Assembly (NCBI GenBank): GCA_964446955.1 | Contig: CAYUQJ010000008.1 | Span: forward strand, 1-64,000 | Source of the DNA: Leptolinea sp964446955 | GTDB taxonomy: Bacteria > Chloroflexota > Anaerolineae > Anaerolineales > Anaerolineaceae | Reading direction: 5' to 3' | DNA: 64,000 bases | In this document: positions 1 through 7,772 of the stretch, piece after piece | How positions within the stretch are numbered: position 1 is the stretch's first letter | Layout of the letters: the number at the start of each line of letters is the position of its first letter | Program-made: the position numbers and the translations under genes | Notes under the pieces: model-generated | Seen by the model: only the letters and a program-made list of their open reading frames with translations | Databases searched by the model: none | Told to the model about the DNA's origin: nothing

Positions 1-360
1 GATGATGCTGTCGGCCTGGGTGAAGTGTCCCGTCAGCGGGTCCGCTACGCAGGAAGCGGGCGACGTAATAGTCAAGTCCCAGTTCGGCCTGGGCCAGCTG
101 GCCGGTGCGCTTTGCAGGGCGCTATGCGATAGCGGTGCGTCGGCTTCGACAGGCTCAGCCTGCGGGTGTACGCCTTCCCCGGCTCGGGGATGATGCTGTC
201 CGCCTGGGTGAAGTGTCCCGTCAGCGGGTCCGCTACGCAGGAACCGCGCGACATAGTAGTCCAGTCCCAGTTCGGCCTGGGCGAGCTGGCCGGTGCGTCG
301 GCTTCGACAAGCTCAGCCGGCGGGCCGACATAGTTGGTAGGGTACTTTTAGCCTCGTATT
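1..360 (-). pseudogene. RHS/YD-repeat core remnant, duplicated and frame-broken
   Basis: Read on the minus strand, this stretch encodes two copies of the conserved end of an RHS-repeat core. LGLDYYVARF is followed in another frame by ADPLTGHFTQADSIIPEP, which matches the usual YYYGARYYDP-LGRF-PDTIVP block of RHS proteins. One copy spans about 1-110 and the other about 189-298, and the two are nearly identical. In each copy about ten extra bases, replacing the YYDP codons, break the frame. Between and after them lie short repeats of the type GGCTTCGACAAGCTCAGCC (about 140-160 and 300-320) and an imperfect GCTATGCGATAGC palindrome near 121-134. The copies have no start, no long frame and no toxin tip, so this is decayed sequence. 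The gene may continue beyond the left edge. Confidence 0.65.
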
Positions 361-399
361 CTATAACCGCCCTTGATTTCAAAAAGACAGCATTCACAT

Positions 400-1050
400 C
401 TATTCTATTAATCTAAATTTCCTTTTTGTATTCTCTTCTAACTTCTCTTTCCTTTTTATCATTGAAGGTTCGTATATAAACAATTGTAATCTTTTACATT
501 CTTCAATAAACCTTTTCTCTTCTTTTTTAAAAACCTCTGGATTAAATAGATTTGCTATTTTTTCATAGTAATATTTAAAAAATGCAGATAGAAAAGCCAA
601 TTGTTTGTTATCGTCAAATCGATATTTTTCATATTCAGTTATCAATATTTCGTTTTGGGTCAAATACATGATAACAAAAACCAAATCATACCAGTCTGTG
701 CTTTCCCAATTTATTGGTGAATTAAGTGTTCCCAGCTCAATCGAATAACTTGAGCGCTCTCTCAAAAACCGGATTCTAAAATCAATAGTTTCAATAATAA
801 CAAACGAATTATCAAATGAATTTGTTGAATGAAATCCAACAACTTTTGCGCCACTCTTGCTTAAAAAGTAAAAGTGATCGTTGATTTTCGATAAAAATTC
901 ATAAAAAAAAACTTGGTCTATTTTCATTGATTTATCGTGGCTTTTTTTTGAGAATACAAATTCCATTTGCTTCTTATAGTATATTAGGTTAACAACCTTG
1001 ATTTTGGGATGAACCTCACTCAACTCGGAATCTGTTTGAACTGCGGTCAA
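400..1050 (-). CDS. hypothetical protein, AT-rich insert
   Basis: A 216-residue protein that I do not recognise. It is Lys/Phe/Ile-rich and hydrophilic overall, with no signal peptide or membrane segment visible. The C-terminal third is strongly charged (FKKEEKRFIEECKRLQLF). Its start overlaps the stop of the upstream lipoprotein gene by four bases, so the two are co-transcribed and probably translationally coupled. Base composition is far more AT-rich than ychF next door, and the pair sits against RHS debris, which together suggest acquired DNA. RHS loci often carry immunity-type orphan genes downstream, so an immunity role is possible, but nothing in the sequence proves it. Confidence 0.6.
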   Translation of the reverse strand: MTAVQTDSELSEVHPKIKVVNLIYYKKQMEFVFSKKSHDKSMKIDQVFFYEFLSKINDHFYFLSKSGAKVVGFHSTNSFDNSFVIIETIDFRIRFLRERSSYSIELGTLNSPINWESTDWYDLVFVIMYLTQNEILITEYEKYRFDDNKQLAFLSAFFKYYYEKIANLFNPEVFKKEEKRFIEECKRLQLFIYEPSMIKRKEKLEENTKRKFRLIE

Positions 1051-1598
1051 TCAATATCAATCAATAGATATGATCCTACCATTTTTGAAAAATCTTCACC
1101 TACATTTTTTATCTCACCTTTAATAAACACTATCACTTCTTTTGAATAATGAATACTAGATTTACGAACCGAAATTACTACTAGCCGTTGCTTCTTTATA
1201 AGTGAATCATCTGGTGAGATGGTTAGTAACCTGTCTGGTTCACTTTGTTGGTTCAGGTAAAGTGGTTTGATAAGGTTTTCATTCGCCGGAATATCTTTTT
1301 GGGCAATAATTGCTATTCCCAAAATTTCAAATGGCAATGGTTTTTTCTCCCATATTCCATTCTTTTCATAGTATAAAAATAAGCCAGTGTCATATGGAAT
1401 AGTTATTTCATAAGACGAGTTCACAATAAGGATCAAATTAATCTGACCCGGATAATTCCATACAGTATCTTTTACCAAAAGAATATCTTTATTTGTTTCT
1501 TTTTCATCAACTTCAAATAATGGTAGTTTGTTGTCATTTATTTGACAACCACAAAGTAAGAATAGAAAAAGAGAAAAATAGTAAAAGACTTTTTTCAT
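1047..1598 (-). CDS. putative lipoprotein, AT-rich insert
   Basis: A 183-residue protein opening with a lipoprotein signal (MKKVFYYFSLFLFLLCGC). Positively charged residues are followed by a hydrophobic stretch and a lipobox ending in Cys at residue 18. The rest is a beta-rich soluble domain with no family I can name. It is the first gene of a two-gene operon with the hypothetical protein at 400-1050 (4-bp overlap). The AT-rich composition matches its partner and not the flanking core genes. The 190 bp upstream, up to the ychF stop, hold only AT-rich spacer. Confidence 0.6.
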   Translation of the reverse strand: MKKVFYYFSLFLFLLCGCQINDNKLPLFEVDEKETNKDILLVKDTVWNYPGQINLILIVNSSYEITIPYDTGLFLYYEKNGIWEKKPLPFEILGIAIIAQKDIPANENLIKPLYLNQQSEPDRLLTISPDDSLIKKQRLVVISVRKSSIHYSKEVIVFIKGEIKNVGEDFSKMVGSYLLIDID

Positions 1599-1787
1599 TG
1601 GTTATTGCCCCATACTAAAAAATCCATCCTTACATGATTCCCCCGATTCTTCTTTATAAATCTATCCATGTGATTTCTAAGGAAATATTACCTATCCCCG
1701 GAAGGGTATGGTTAATTCTAAACACAGCAATGCGGTTCGGCAAACCGCATCAATATTATTAAGGTTATCGATTGAAGGCTTGAATCG

Positions 1788-2855
1788 TTAAATATTAAAC
1801 CGGATGTTCAATATATCGCCATCCAGCACAATGTATTCCTTGCCTTCCAACCGCAGGCGGCCTTTGGCTTTGGCCTCGTTCATCCCGCCCAGCGACATCA
1901 GGTCTTCATAGGCAACCACCTCGGCGCGGATGAATCCCTTCTGCAGGTCGGTGTGGATCTCGCCGGCGGCTTCCGGGGCGGTCGCGCCGCGGCGTGTCGT
2001 CCACGCGCGGACTTCGTCGGGGCCGACGGTGAAGAATGACTGCAGCCCGAGCAGGTCGTACGACAGGCGGATCATACGGTTCAGGCTGGGCTCTTCGATG
2101 CCGTATTCCTGCAGGAACATCTCGGCTTCATCCGGCGGGAGCTGGGCAATGTCCATCTCCAGCTTGGCCTGCAGCGCCACCACCTGGCTGTGCTGATGGT
2201 CATATTGCACGGCCGGTTCTTTCTGGCCTTCAGACAGGTTCATCACCACCAGTACCGGCTTGCGGCTGAGGAAGCCGAACCCGGCCAGCATCTTTTCTTC
2301 ATCGGCTGTCAGGGTCATGTCACGCAGCAACTTGTCACCGGAAAGTTGCTCGTGGAATCGATTGAACAGTTCGATCTCGCGGTCGATCACAGCCTTGTCG
2401 CGCCCGGCACCTTTCTTTTTCTCTTCAGCCAGTTTTTCCAGCCGGCGTTCGACGGCGATCAGGTCGTTAAGCAAAAATTCCGAGTCCATGGCGGCCAGGT
2501 CGCGCAGCGCGTCGACGGAGCCGTTGGGGTGCGGCACGTTCTCATCTTCAAAGCAGCGCACCACGTGGATGAACCCGTCCATCTGGGTCAGGTTGTTGAG
2601 CAGCGCGCCCGAAATGCCGCTCTTTCCAGCGCTGCCGTCCAACCCGGCGATATCGGCATAGGTCACCTTGGCGTAGATGGTCTTCTTGGGTTGGAACATG
2701 GCGGAAAGTTTATCCACCCGTGCGTCCGGCACGTCAACCACGGCGGTATGCACTTCGATCTTGCCGGTGATGCCGGTGGGCTGGGTGGCGCGGGTGAGGG
2801 CGTTGAAGAGGGTTGTTTTACCGCTCTGGGGAAGTCCGATAATACCAAGTTTCAT
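1788..2855 (-). CDS. ychF: redox-responsive P-loop ATPase YchF/Ola1
   Basis: A 355-residue TRAFAC-class P-loop protein of the YchF/Ola1 family, which hydrolyses ATP rather than GTP and binds the ribosome. The P-loop GLPQSGKTT lies at residues 7-15. The DIAGLDGSAGKSG stretch is the G3 region. The usual NKxD motif is replaced by an NLSE-type sequence, as expected for YchF. The C-terminal TGS domain ends in LRLEGKEYIVLDGDILNIRFNI. Length and start match the family. It is transcribed away from the tRNA-Leu gene just upstream. This is a confident assignment with nothing unusual. Confidence 0.95.
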   Translation of the reverse strand: MKLGIIGLPQSGKTTLFNALTRATQPTGITGKIEVHTAVVDVPDARVDKLSAMFQPKKTIYAKVTYADIAGLDGSAGKSGISGALLNNLTQMDGFIHVVRCFEDENVPHPNGSVDALRDLAAMDSEFLLNDLIAVERRLEKLAEEKKKGAGRDKAVIDREIELFNRFHEQLSGDKLLRDMTLTADEEKMLAGFGFLSRKPVLVVMNLSEGQKEPAVQYDHQHSQVVALQAKLEMDIAQLPPDEAEMFLQEYGIEEPSLNRMIRLSYDLLGLQSFFTVGPDEVRAWTTRRGATAPEAAGEIHTDLQKGFIRAEVVAYEDLMSLGGMNEAKAKGRLRLEGKEYIVLDGDILNIRFNI

Positions 2856-2908
2856 GGGGAGAAGAATCCTTGACCGTGTGATGATGTTCCGATATACTCA
2901 ATGTGCTC

Positions 2909-2993
2909 GCCGGAGTGGCGGAATTGGCAGACGCGCACGACTCAAAATCGTGTACCGTAAGGTATGTGGGTTCGATTCCCACCTTCGGCACCA
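2909..2993 (+). tRNA. tRNA-Leu (CAA)
   Basis: A complete class II tRNA. The 7-bp acceptor stem pairs GCCGGAG with CTTCGGC (one G-U pair). The anticodon stem CACGA/TCGTG encloses the loop CTCAAAA, giving anticodon CAA. There is an extended variable arm (TACCGTAAGGTA), a GTTCGATTCC T-loop region, discriminator A at 2990, and a genome-encoded CCA at 2991-2993. It is followed after 12 bases by a perfect hairpin. Confidence 0.95.
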
Positions 2994-3005
2994 AAATTAT
3001 AACAT

Positions 3006-3028
3006 GCGCCCCGAATGGTTCGGGGCGC
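3006..3028 (+). terminator. hairpin downstream of tRNA-Leu
   Basis: A perfect 10-bp GC-rich inverted repeat, GCGCCCCGAA and TTCGGGGCGC, with a 3-base TGG loop. It lies 12 bases after the tRNA CCA end. The T-run on the plus strand is poor (AATGATT), so it may be a weak intrinsic terminator or a processing hairpin. Confidence 0.6.
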
Positions 3029-3093
3029 GAATGATTCATCAACTAGCAACTATTTGATCGGGAATACCGCCATGTGATCGGCATCTCCCCAGG

Positions 3094-4170
3094 CTACTGC
3101 GCCCTGGCGTAGATGCGTTCGAAGGCTTCTTCGAATTCAGCGGCAAAAGTCGGATCGGTGATGATCAGCACGTTCTCGTCGTTGCGGTTTTCCGCGCTGG
3201 CGGTGAAGTTGTACGAACCAAACGCAACGGTTTCACCATCCACAATGATGGCTTTAATGTGCATCAATCCTTCACTACCGTCCAACCGGACGTTTAGCCC
3301 GGCTTTTTGCAGCTGGAAGAAATCGGCGCCCTGGTTTTCGCGGGACGATTCTTCGTCAAATACACCGCTCACATCCACACCATCCCGGTCCGCGTTGATC
3401 AGGGCATCCGCCAGGCGGTTGAGTGTGAAGGAATAGGCCAGCACGTGTACACTATCATCCGCGTCATTTACCAGTTTCACCAGGCGGGAGTCGATCTCAT
3501 CTTCCGGCGAGAAGAAATTCTCAACCGGGCTGCCATCCAGGTTGAACCGGGTTGTGTTGGTCATCCGGCGGCTGTCAGCACCAAAACGGTCTTTGATAAA
3601 CATCTCGTCGAATTTCAGCCGGTAATTGGCTGCCAGTTCCTCAGATTCCAGCCGCGCGAAGACATTTTCATCGTTTTCCGCGCCGTAGGCGGAAAAGTTC
3701 AGACTGCCGGTCCACAGGATGCGGCCGTCAATCAACAGGAATTTGTTGTGCATCAGGCTTTCACGCCGGTCGCCCAGGACATAAATGCCAGCCTGTTTCA
3801 TCCGGCTCAGGTCCAATTTCTCCAGCGTGTCGCTGTCCACCACCACGCGCACGGCCACGCCCCGCTGTGAGGCTTTGATCAACGCGTCACCGATTTCCCT
3901 CATGGTGAAGTTGTACATGGCCACGTCTATCGAATTCCGGGCGGAATTGATGTCTGAAAGTATCGCGTCAAGCAGCACGCGGGTGGGGGAATGGCTGCCC
4001 CTTACCCCGGGATCTGTGAAATACGGAACGACGGAAGAAACCGGCTGTGTCTGAACCGCGGCAGCCGACGGGGTGGGCGGCACTGGCACGGATGGGGCCT
4101 GCACGCCGCAGGCTGATAACAGGATGGCCGTTACTATGGAAAGGTTAAACGTCAAATATGTTTGCTTCAT
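3094..4170 (-). CDS. phospholipase D-family lipoprotein
   Basis: A secreted, lipid-anchored protein of about 358 residues in the PLD/nuclease superfamily. Two HKD motifs are visible, HNKFLLIDG...GSLNFS and HIKAIIVDG...GSYNFT, each followed by the usual N. Two such halves form one active site acting on phosphodiester bonds, of phospholipid or nucleic acid. I prefer the ATG at 4170 (MKQTYLTFNLS) over upstream starts because it gives a proper lipoprotein signal ending LLSAC at the Cys. A Pro/Thr-rich linker follows. It resembles standalone PLD endonuclease-like proteins and the substrate cannot be told. It stands alone between tRNA-Leu and plsC. Confidence 0.85.
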   Translation of the reverse strand: MKQTYLTFNLSIVTAILLSACGVQAPSVPVPPTPSAAAVQTQPVSSVVPYFTDPGVRGSHSPTRVLLDAILSDINSARNSIDVAMYNFTMREIGDALIKASQRGVAVRVVVDSDTLEKLDLSRMKQAGIYVLGDRRESLMHNKFLLIDGRILWTGSLNFSAYGAENDENVFARLESEELAANYRLKFDEMFIKDRFGADSRRMTNTTRFNLDGSPVENFFSPEDEIDSRLVKLVNDADDSVHVLAYSFTLNRLADALINADRDGVDVSGVFDEESSRENQGADFFQLQKAGLNVRLDGSEGLMHIKAIIVDGETVAFGSYNFTASAENRNDENVLIITDPTFAAEFEEAFERIYARAQ

Positions 4171-4401
4171 CACCATGAAAGACAGGAACCTCAATGGGGC
4201 TTCAAAGAATTGGAACAGGATAGTCGAAGTATAGTGCATCCGGTGATTTCGGGATAAAAGAGACCGGAATTAATGGAAGAAATAATTAGAGAGACCGGTT
4301 GAAAAGTAATCCCCAAAAACCAGGGTGGACGAATGCAACTCAACGAGAGAGCCAAATTTGGTCAATGCGTATAGATGCGTTTATTGTTATTCCAGCTAAT
4401 T

Positions 4402-4430
4402 GTGGGATCAATTGCGATCCCACCCTATTT
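4402..4430 (+). repeat. dispersed hairpin with T-run (GATCCCAC type)
   Basis: GTGGGATC at 4402-4409 pairs with GATCCCAC at 4416-4423 and is followed by CCTATTTTTT, so it looks like an intrinsic terminator on the plus strand. No plus-strand gene precedes it. A near copy (GGGGATCAATCGCGATCCCAC) occurs at 54370-54390, so this is probably a dispersed element and not a gene-specific terminator. The rest of 4240-4400 shows nothing I can name. Confidence 0.5.
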
Positions 4431-4431
4431 T

Positions 4432-5112
4432 TTACCCCAGATCCGGATACCCGTTCTCGCGGATGATGTCGTCCACACGCGGATAGCTTTTATAAAATCC
4501 CCGGTATCGCTCCGGCAGCAGCGCCGCGATCTGGCACATCACCTCGGTGGTGGCGGCCTGCATGGCCTCATCCCGGTTCTCGCGCGGAATGGGCGGGAGG
4601 GAAAAAGCCTTGCCAAACCGCACCGTTATGTCCGGCTTCTGGAATGCCAGGATTTTCTTCATCATATCTTCGCTGCCGGTGATCCCAACGGGCACAATAG
4701 GAACATCTGCCCGCGAGGTAAGCAGTTGTATTCCCGGTTTTCCTTCCAATAATTGCCCCACGTGGCTGCGGGTGCCTTCCGGTGCGATCCCCAGTACCCG
4801 GCCTTCTTTGATCCTGTCAACAGCCTCCCGAAACGCGGAAAAATCAGCTTTTGAACGATCCAACCAGATTACATCCGCGGCTTGAACAATGATGCGGAAA
4901 AATGGATTGCCGCGGTATTCTTTGGCCACCAGCGCGGACATATCTGAACGCACCGGATTGGTCAAAAGGATGGCCGAATCCACGCGGCTGTTGTGGTTGG
5001 TGGCAAGGATGAAACCGCCCGCAGGGGGTATATTCTCCGTTTGCAGATAGGTAGTCCGGGTCATTGACCGGATAAAGTTTTCTATCAGGGAACGGATGAA
5101 TGGATGGTTCAT
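4432..5112 (-). CDS. 1-acyl-glycerol-3-phosphate acyltransferase family (PlsC-like)
   Basis: A 226-residue acyltransferase of the LPLAT/PlsC family, which acylates lysophosphatidate or related lipids at the membrane. The catalytic HX4D motif is HNSRVD, about 40 residues from the start, and the glycerophosphate-binding motif EGTRS follows about 80 residues later. I take ATG 5112 (MNHPFIRSLIENF) because longer starts run into the upstream dedA-like gene, whose stop is only three bases away. The two genes form a tight operon. A lipid-synthesis role is well supported, but the exact acyl acceptor is not. Confidence 0.88.
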   Translation of the reverse strand: MNHPFIRSLIENFIRSMTRTTYLQTENIPPAGGFILATNHNSRVDSAILLTNPVRSDMSALVAKEYRGNPFFRIIVQAADVIWLDRSKADFSAFREAVDRIKEGRVLGIAPEGTRSHVGQLLEGKPGIQLLTSRADVPIVPVGITGSEDMMKKILAFQKPDITVRFGKAFSLPPIPRENRDEAMQAATTEVMCQIAALLPERYRGFYKSYPRVDDIIRENGYPDLG

Positions 5113-5114
5113 TG

Positions 5115-5780
5115 TCAGGAGACCGAAATGCTGTCGGCTGCTTTCTTTTCGTCCATTTTGGCTTTGAAATATTCCCAAACGGCAGGCAGGACGGAGATGA
5201 CGACAATGGCAATAATCACCAGTGAGAAGTTCTCTTCCACAAATGGCAGGTTACCAAAGAAATAACCGGCAAAGATAAAAAGGCCTGTCCACACGATACC
5301 GCCGATGATGTTATAGGAAATGAAATAACCGTAGCGCATCTTTCCCACACCGGCGACAAAAGGCGCGAAAGTACGAATGATGGGGATGAAGCGTGCCAGG
5401 AAAATGGTCTTACCGCCATGTTTTTCGTAGAAAGCCTGGGTTTTTTCCAGATATTCTTTTTTGAGGAAACGGACATTTCCTGTAAAAACTTTTGGCCCGA
5501 TGCTGTGGCCGATCCAGTAATTGGCGGTATCACCCAGTACGGCGGCAACAGCCAGCAGCACAAAGAGCAGGACGGGGTTGAACGCTCCGGCAGCCGCAAA
5601 CGCCCCGGCCGCGAAGAGAAGTGAATCTCCCGGCAGGAAGGGCGTGATCACCAGCCCGGTTTCAATAAAAATCACAACAAACAGGATCAGGTACGACCAG
5701 ACACCAAAATCTTGAATGATAATGCTCAGGTATTTATCCAGGTGAAGGATAAAATCAATAATTAATGTTATGAAATCCAT
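5115..5780 (-). CDS. DedA family membrane protein
   Basis: A 221-residue polytopic membrane protein of the DedA/VTT superfamily, whose members act as lipid flippases or scramblases and support envelope homeostasis. The family signatures are present: ITPFLPGDSLLFAAG near residue 45 and FLARFIPIIRTFAPFVAG near residue 125, the latter with the re-entrant Arg and Pro. About five hydrophobic segments are visible. It is immediately upstream of the PlsC-like acyltransferase (two-base gap), which fits a joint role in membrane lipids. Confidence 0.9.
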   Translation of the reverse strand: MDFITLIIDFILHLDKYLSIIIQDFGVWSYLILFVVIFIETGLVITPFLPGDSLLFAAGAFAAAGAFNPVLLFVLLAVAAVLGDTANYWIGHSIGPKVFTGNVRFLKKEYLEKTQAFYEKHGGKTIFLARFIPIIRTFAPFVAGVGKMRYGYFISYNIIGGIVWTGLFIFAGYFFGNLPFVEENFSLVIIAIVVISVLPAVWEYFKAKMDEKKAADSISVS

Positions 5781-5869
5781 TCAGAAACAATCCTTTCGAA
5801 TATACAACAGCAGCCCGGTTCAATCAGAGCCGGTCGAAAAACAATTTTAACTCAATCTTTGAAGAATAA

Positions 5870-7102
5870 TCAGTCAATATTACGGCGCAATTCGTGATTT
5901 GCTTTGACCACCCAGGAAATCATACCGAGAGCCAGAAGACCCAGTATACCGGGTGATACCAGCATGAACCCTTCAAATTGTTTGATGAGAATAGGGGAAA
6001 ACTGCGCCAGTTCTTTGAGCCCCGCCACAAGAGCGGTGGTATTCCACAGGGCATGAAACCCAAAGGCAATGAGATATGCCACAACCAATCTGGAATAACG
6101 TCCTTCTGTCCAGGCGTTTGCCATACCCCAGCCGACCAGTCCACTGGCAGAAATATGCAGGATACCGGTGCCAATGCGTCCGATGGCAACAATTGCCCAG
6201 GAGTTTGTCCCCGGGTTGCCCAGAGCCCCCAGGCTTTCAAGCAGTGCGAACGCGGCTCCACAGATCATCCCGCCTATAAAACCCTCACGAGGTGTAATCC
6301 TCTTGCCCGCCAGGAACCAGAGTGCCATCGGTTTTAACAACTCTTCCAGCAAAGGTATCGCTCCGGCGGTGATGGCGATCAGGCTGTAAATGATGAGCGG
6401 CTCATTCAGATACGGACGGATGATGCGCAGAACAGCTTCTCTATCCATGGGCGAATTGCCCAGTCGTTCCAGTGTCTTTAGCAGCTGTTGAAGAATATCT
6501 GGATTGGTAATATTGATATACGCGATGATACCCGCGATGATCGCTCCAACCATGATCATCTCAATAAAGATGATGACGGGCATGGTCATGGTAACGCTGA
6601 TCGAAAAGACTCCCCATCCCCTTTCTGATGTATAAGGGGGAAGCCCCTGGCGGCCGGTTTCCAGAAGCCACCAGATGGGAAGCGCGACTACAGCCAGTTG
6701 GAACCACGGCAGAATAAACACCGCGACCATCGGCAATTGCATGATCAGGAATCCGATCAGAATAAGAACCGGAACCAGGGAAAAACCAATGACAGATACC
6801 CGCTGGAACCAGGGGAAGTTAAGGTTCGGTACCGGCTTACCCAACAACCGGATGGCAGCCAGTACGGTGGATGGAAGCAATAACAGGGCGATAAGCCCAA
6901 AGGTGGTAGCCAGGCTGAATAGTGCCTGTACTTCTTCCGGACTGGAGGGATTCTGTGCCAGTGAGAATAGCCCGAGCAGCGCCAGACCGGCTGCCGAACT
7001 GAATGCCGAGAACACCCCTCCGCCGCTCAGAATCAGCATTCCAAGTGACGGCCAGTGAGTCTTTTTTTCTGTATTCGTTTTAAGGTTGACTGTTTCGTTC
7101 AA
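5870..7102 (-). CDS. PrsW-like intramembrane metalloprotease
   Basis: A 410-residue multi-pass membrane protein with at least eight hydrophobic segments. The PrsW-type motifs are in order: EELLKP at residues 253-258, GAAFALLE at 282-289, GILHISASG with His316, and FGFHALWN with His350. These conserved Glu and His residues form the proposed metal site of the PrsW/CPBP class. In Bacillus PrsW cleaves an anti-sigma factor, but no sigma/anti-sigma pair is visible here, so the substrate is unknown. Residues 1-20 are a hydrophilic cytoplasmic leader. It stands alone between dedA and tmk. Confidence 0.8.
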   Translation of the reverse strand: MNETVNLKTNTEKKTHWPSLGMLILSGGGVFSAFSSAAGLALLGLFSLAQNPSSPEEVQALFSLATTFGLIALLLLPSTVLAAIRLLGKPVPNLNFPWFQRVSVIGFSLVPVLILIGFLIMQLPMVAVFILPWFQLAVVALPIWWLLETGRQGLPPYTSERGWGVFSISVTMTMPVIIFIEMIMVGAIIAGIIAYINITNPDILQQLLKTLERLGNSPMDREAVLRIIRPYLNEPLIIYSLIAITAGAIPLLEELLKPMALWFLAGKRITPREGFIGGMICGAAFALLESLGALGNPGTNSWAIVAIGRIGTGILHISASGLVGWGMANAWTEGRYSRLVVAYLIAFGFHALWNTTALVAGLKELAQFSPILIKQFEGFMLVSPGILGLLALGMISWVVKANHELRRNID

Positions 7103-7148
7103 TGGTATTTCTTTTCAAAATCGATCCGGCTTTTCCGGATGCCAGTTT

Positions 7149-7772
7149 TCAGACAATTCGCTCATCCACCACCTGGCGGATGCGGAATTGTACCATTTCA
7201 GGCGGTTGTGATGCGTCAATCGTCATCCATCGATCCGGTTCCAGACTGGCCAGTTCATGGTAACCAGCCCGAACCCGGCGGTGGAACTCCAGTTGATAGG
7301 CGTCCAAACGATTCCACTCACCACCGCAAGACTGGCGGCGCCGCAAACCTTCATCCGCGTCCACATCCAACAGCAGGGTCAGGTCGGGTTTTAGTCCCCC
7401 CGTGGCAAAGTCAAGCAGGCGGCGGATTGTGTCAAGATCAACACCATGTCCATAGCCCTGATATGCCAGGGTCGAATCGGCATACCGATCGGATATGATC
7501 ACTTCCCCCGCTGCCAACCGCGGACGGATTACTTCTTCCACCAGTTGGGCCCGGGCTGAAAGAAAGAGGAGCAGCTCGGTGCGTGGATGCATCGAAGTGT
7601 TCTTCATGGCCATGATGATCTGCCGCACCTGGTCACTGATGGGTGTGCCACCGGGTTCCCGGGTGGTAAATATGGTACGTCCTTTTGACCGTAGATAGTC
7701 AGCGAGAGGGGCTATCTGTGTCGACTTGCCGCAGCCATCCGGTCCTTCGAGAGTGATGAAAAGGCCGCTCAT
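7149..7772 (-). CDS. tmk: thymidylate kinase
   Basis: A 207-residue dTMP kinase, which makes dTDP for DNA synthesis. The P-loop is GPDGCGKST (residues 10-18), the DR(Y/H) motif is SDRYADSTLAYQGYG, and an Arg-rich LID region RRRQSCGGEWNR is present. Length is normal. Its start overlaps the end of the R3H ATPase gene by four bases, so the two are co-translated. Confidence 0.95.
   Translation of the reverse strand: MSGLFITLEGPDGCGKSTQIAPLADYLRSKGRTIFTTREPGGTPISDQVRQIIMAMKNTSMHPRTELLLFLSARAQLVEEVIRPRLAAGEVIISDRYADSTLAYQGYGHGVDLDTIRRLLDFATGGLKPDLTLLLDVDADEGLRRRQSCGGEWNRLDAYQLEFHRRVRAGYHELASLEPDRWMTIDASQPPEMVQFRIRQVVDERIV

Noticed and set aside
1..360. Possible CRISPR or tandem-repeat array at the left end
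   Set aside because: Two units of about 110 bp with internal RHS coding similarity; there are no short regular repeats with unique spacers.
4402..4430. Terminator of the PlsC-like gene
   Set aside because: The T-run is on the plus strand while the gene runs on the minus strand, and a near copy exists at 54370, so it is better read as a dispersed element.
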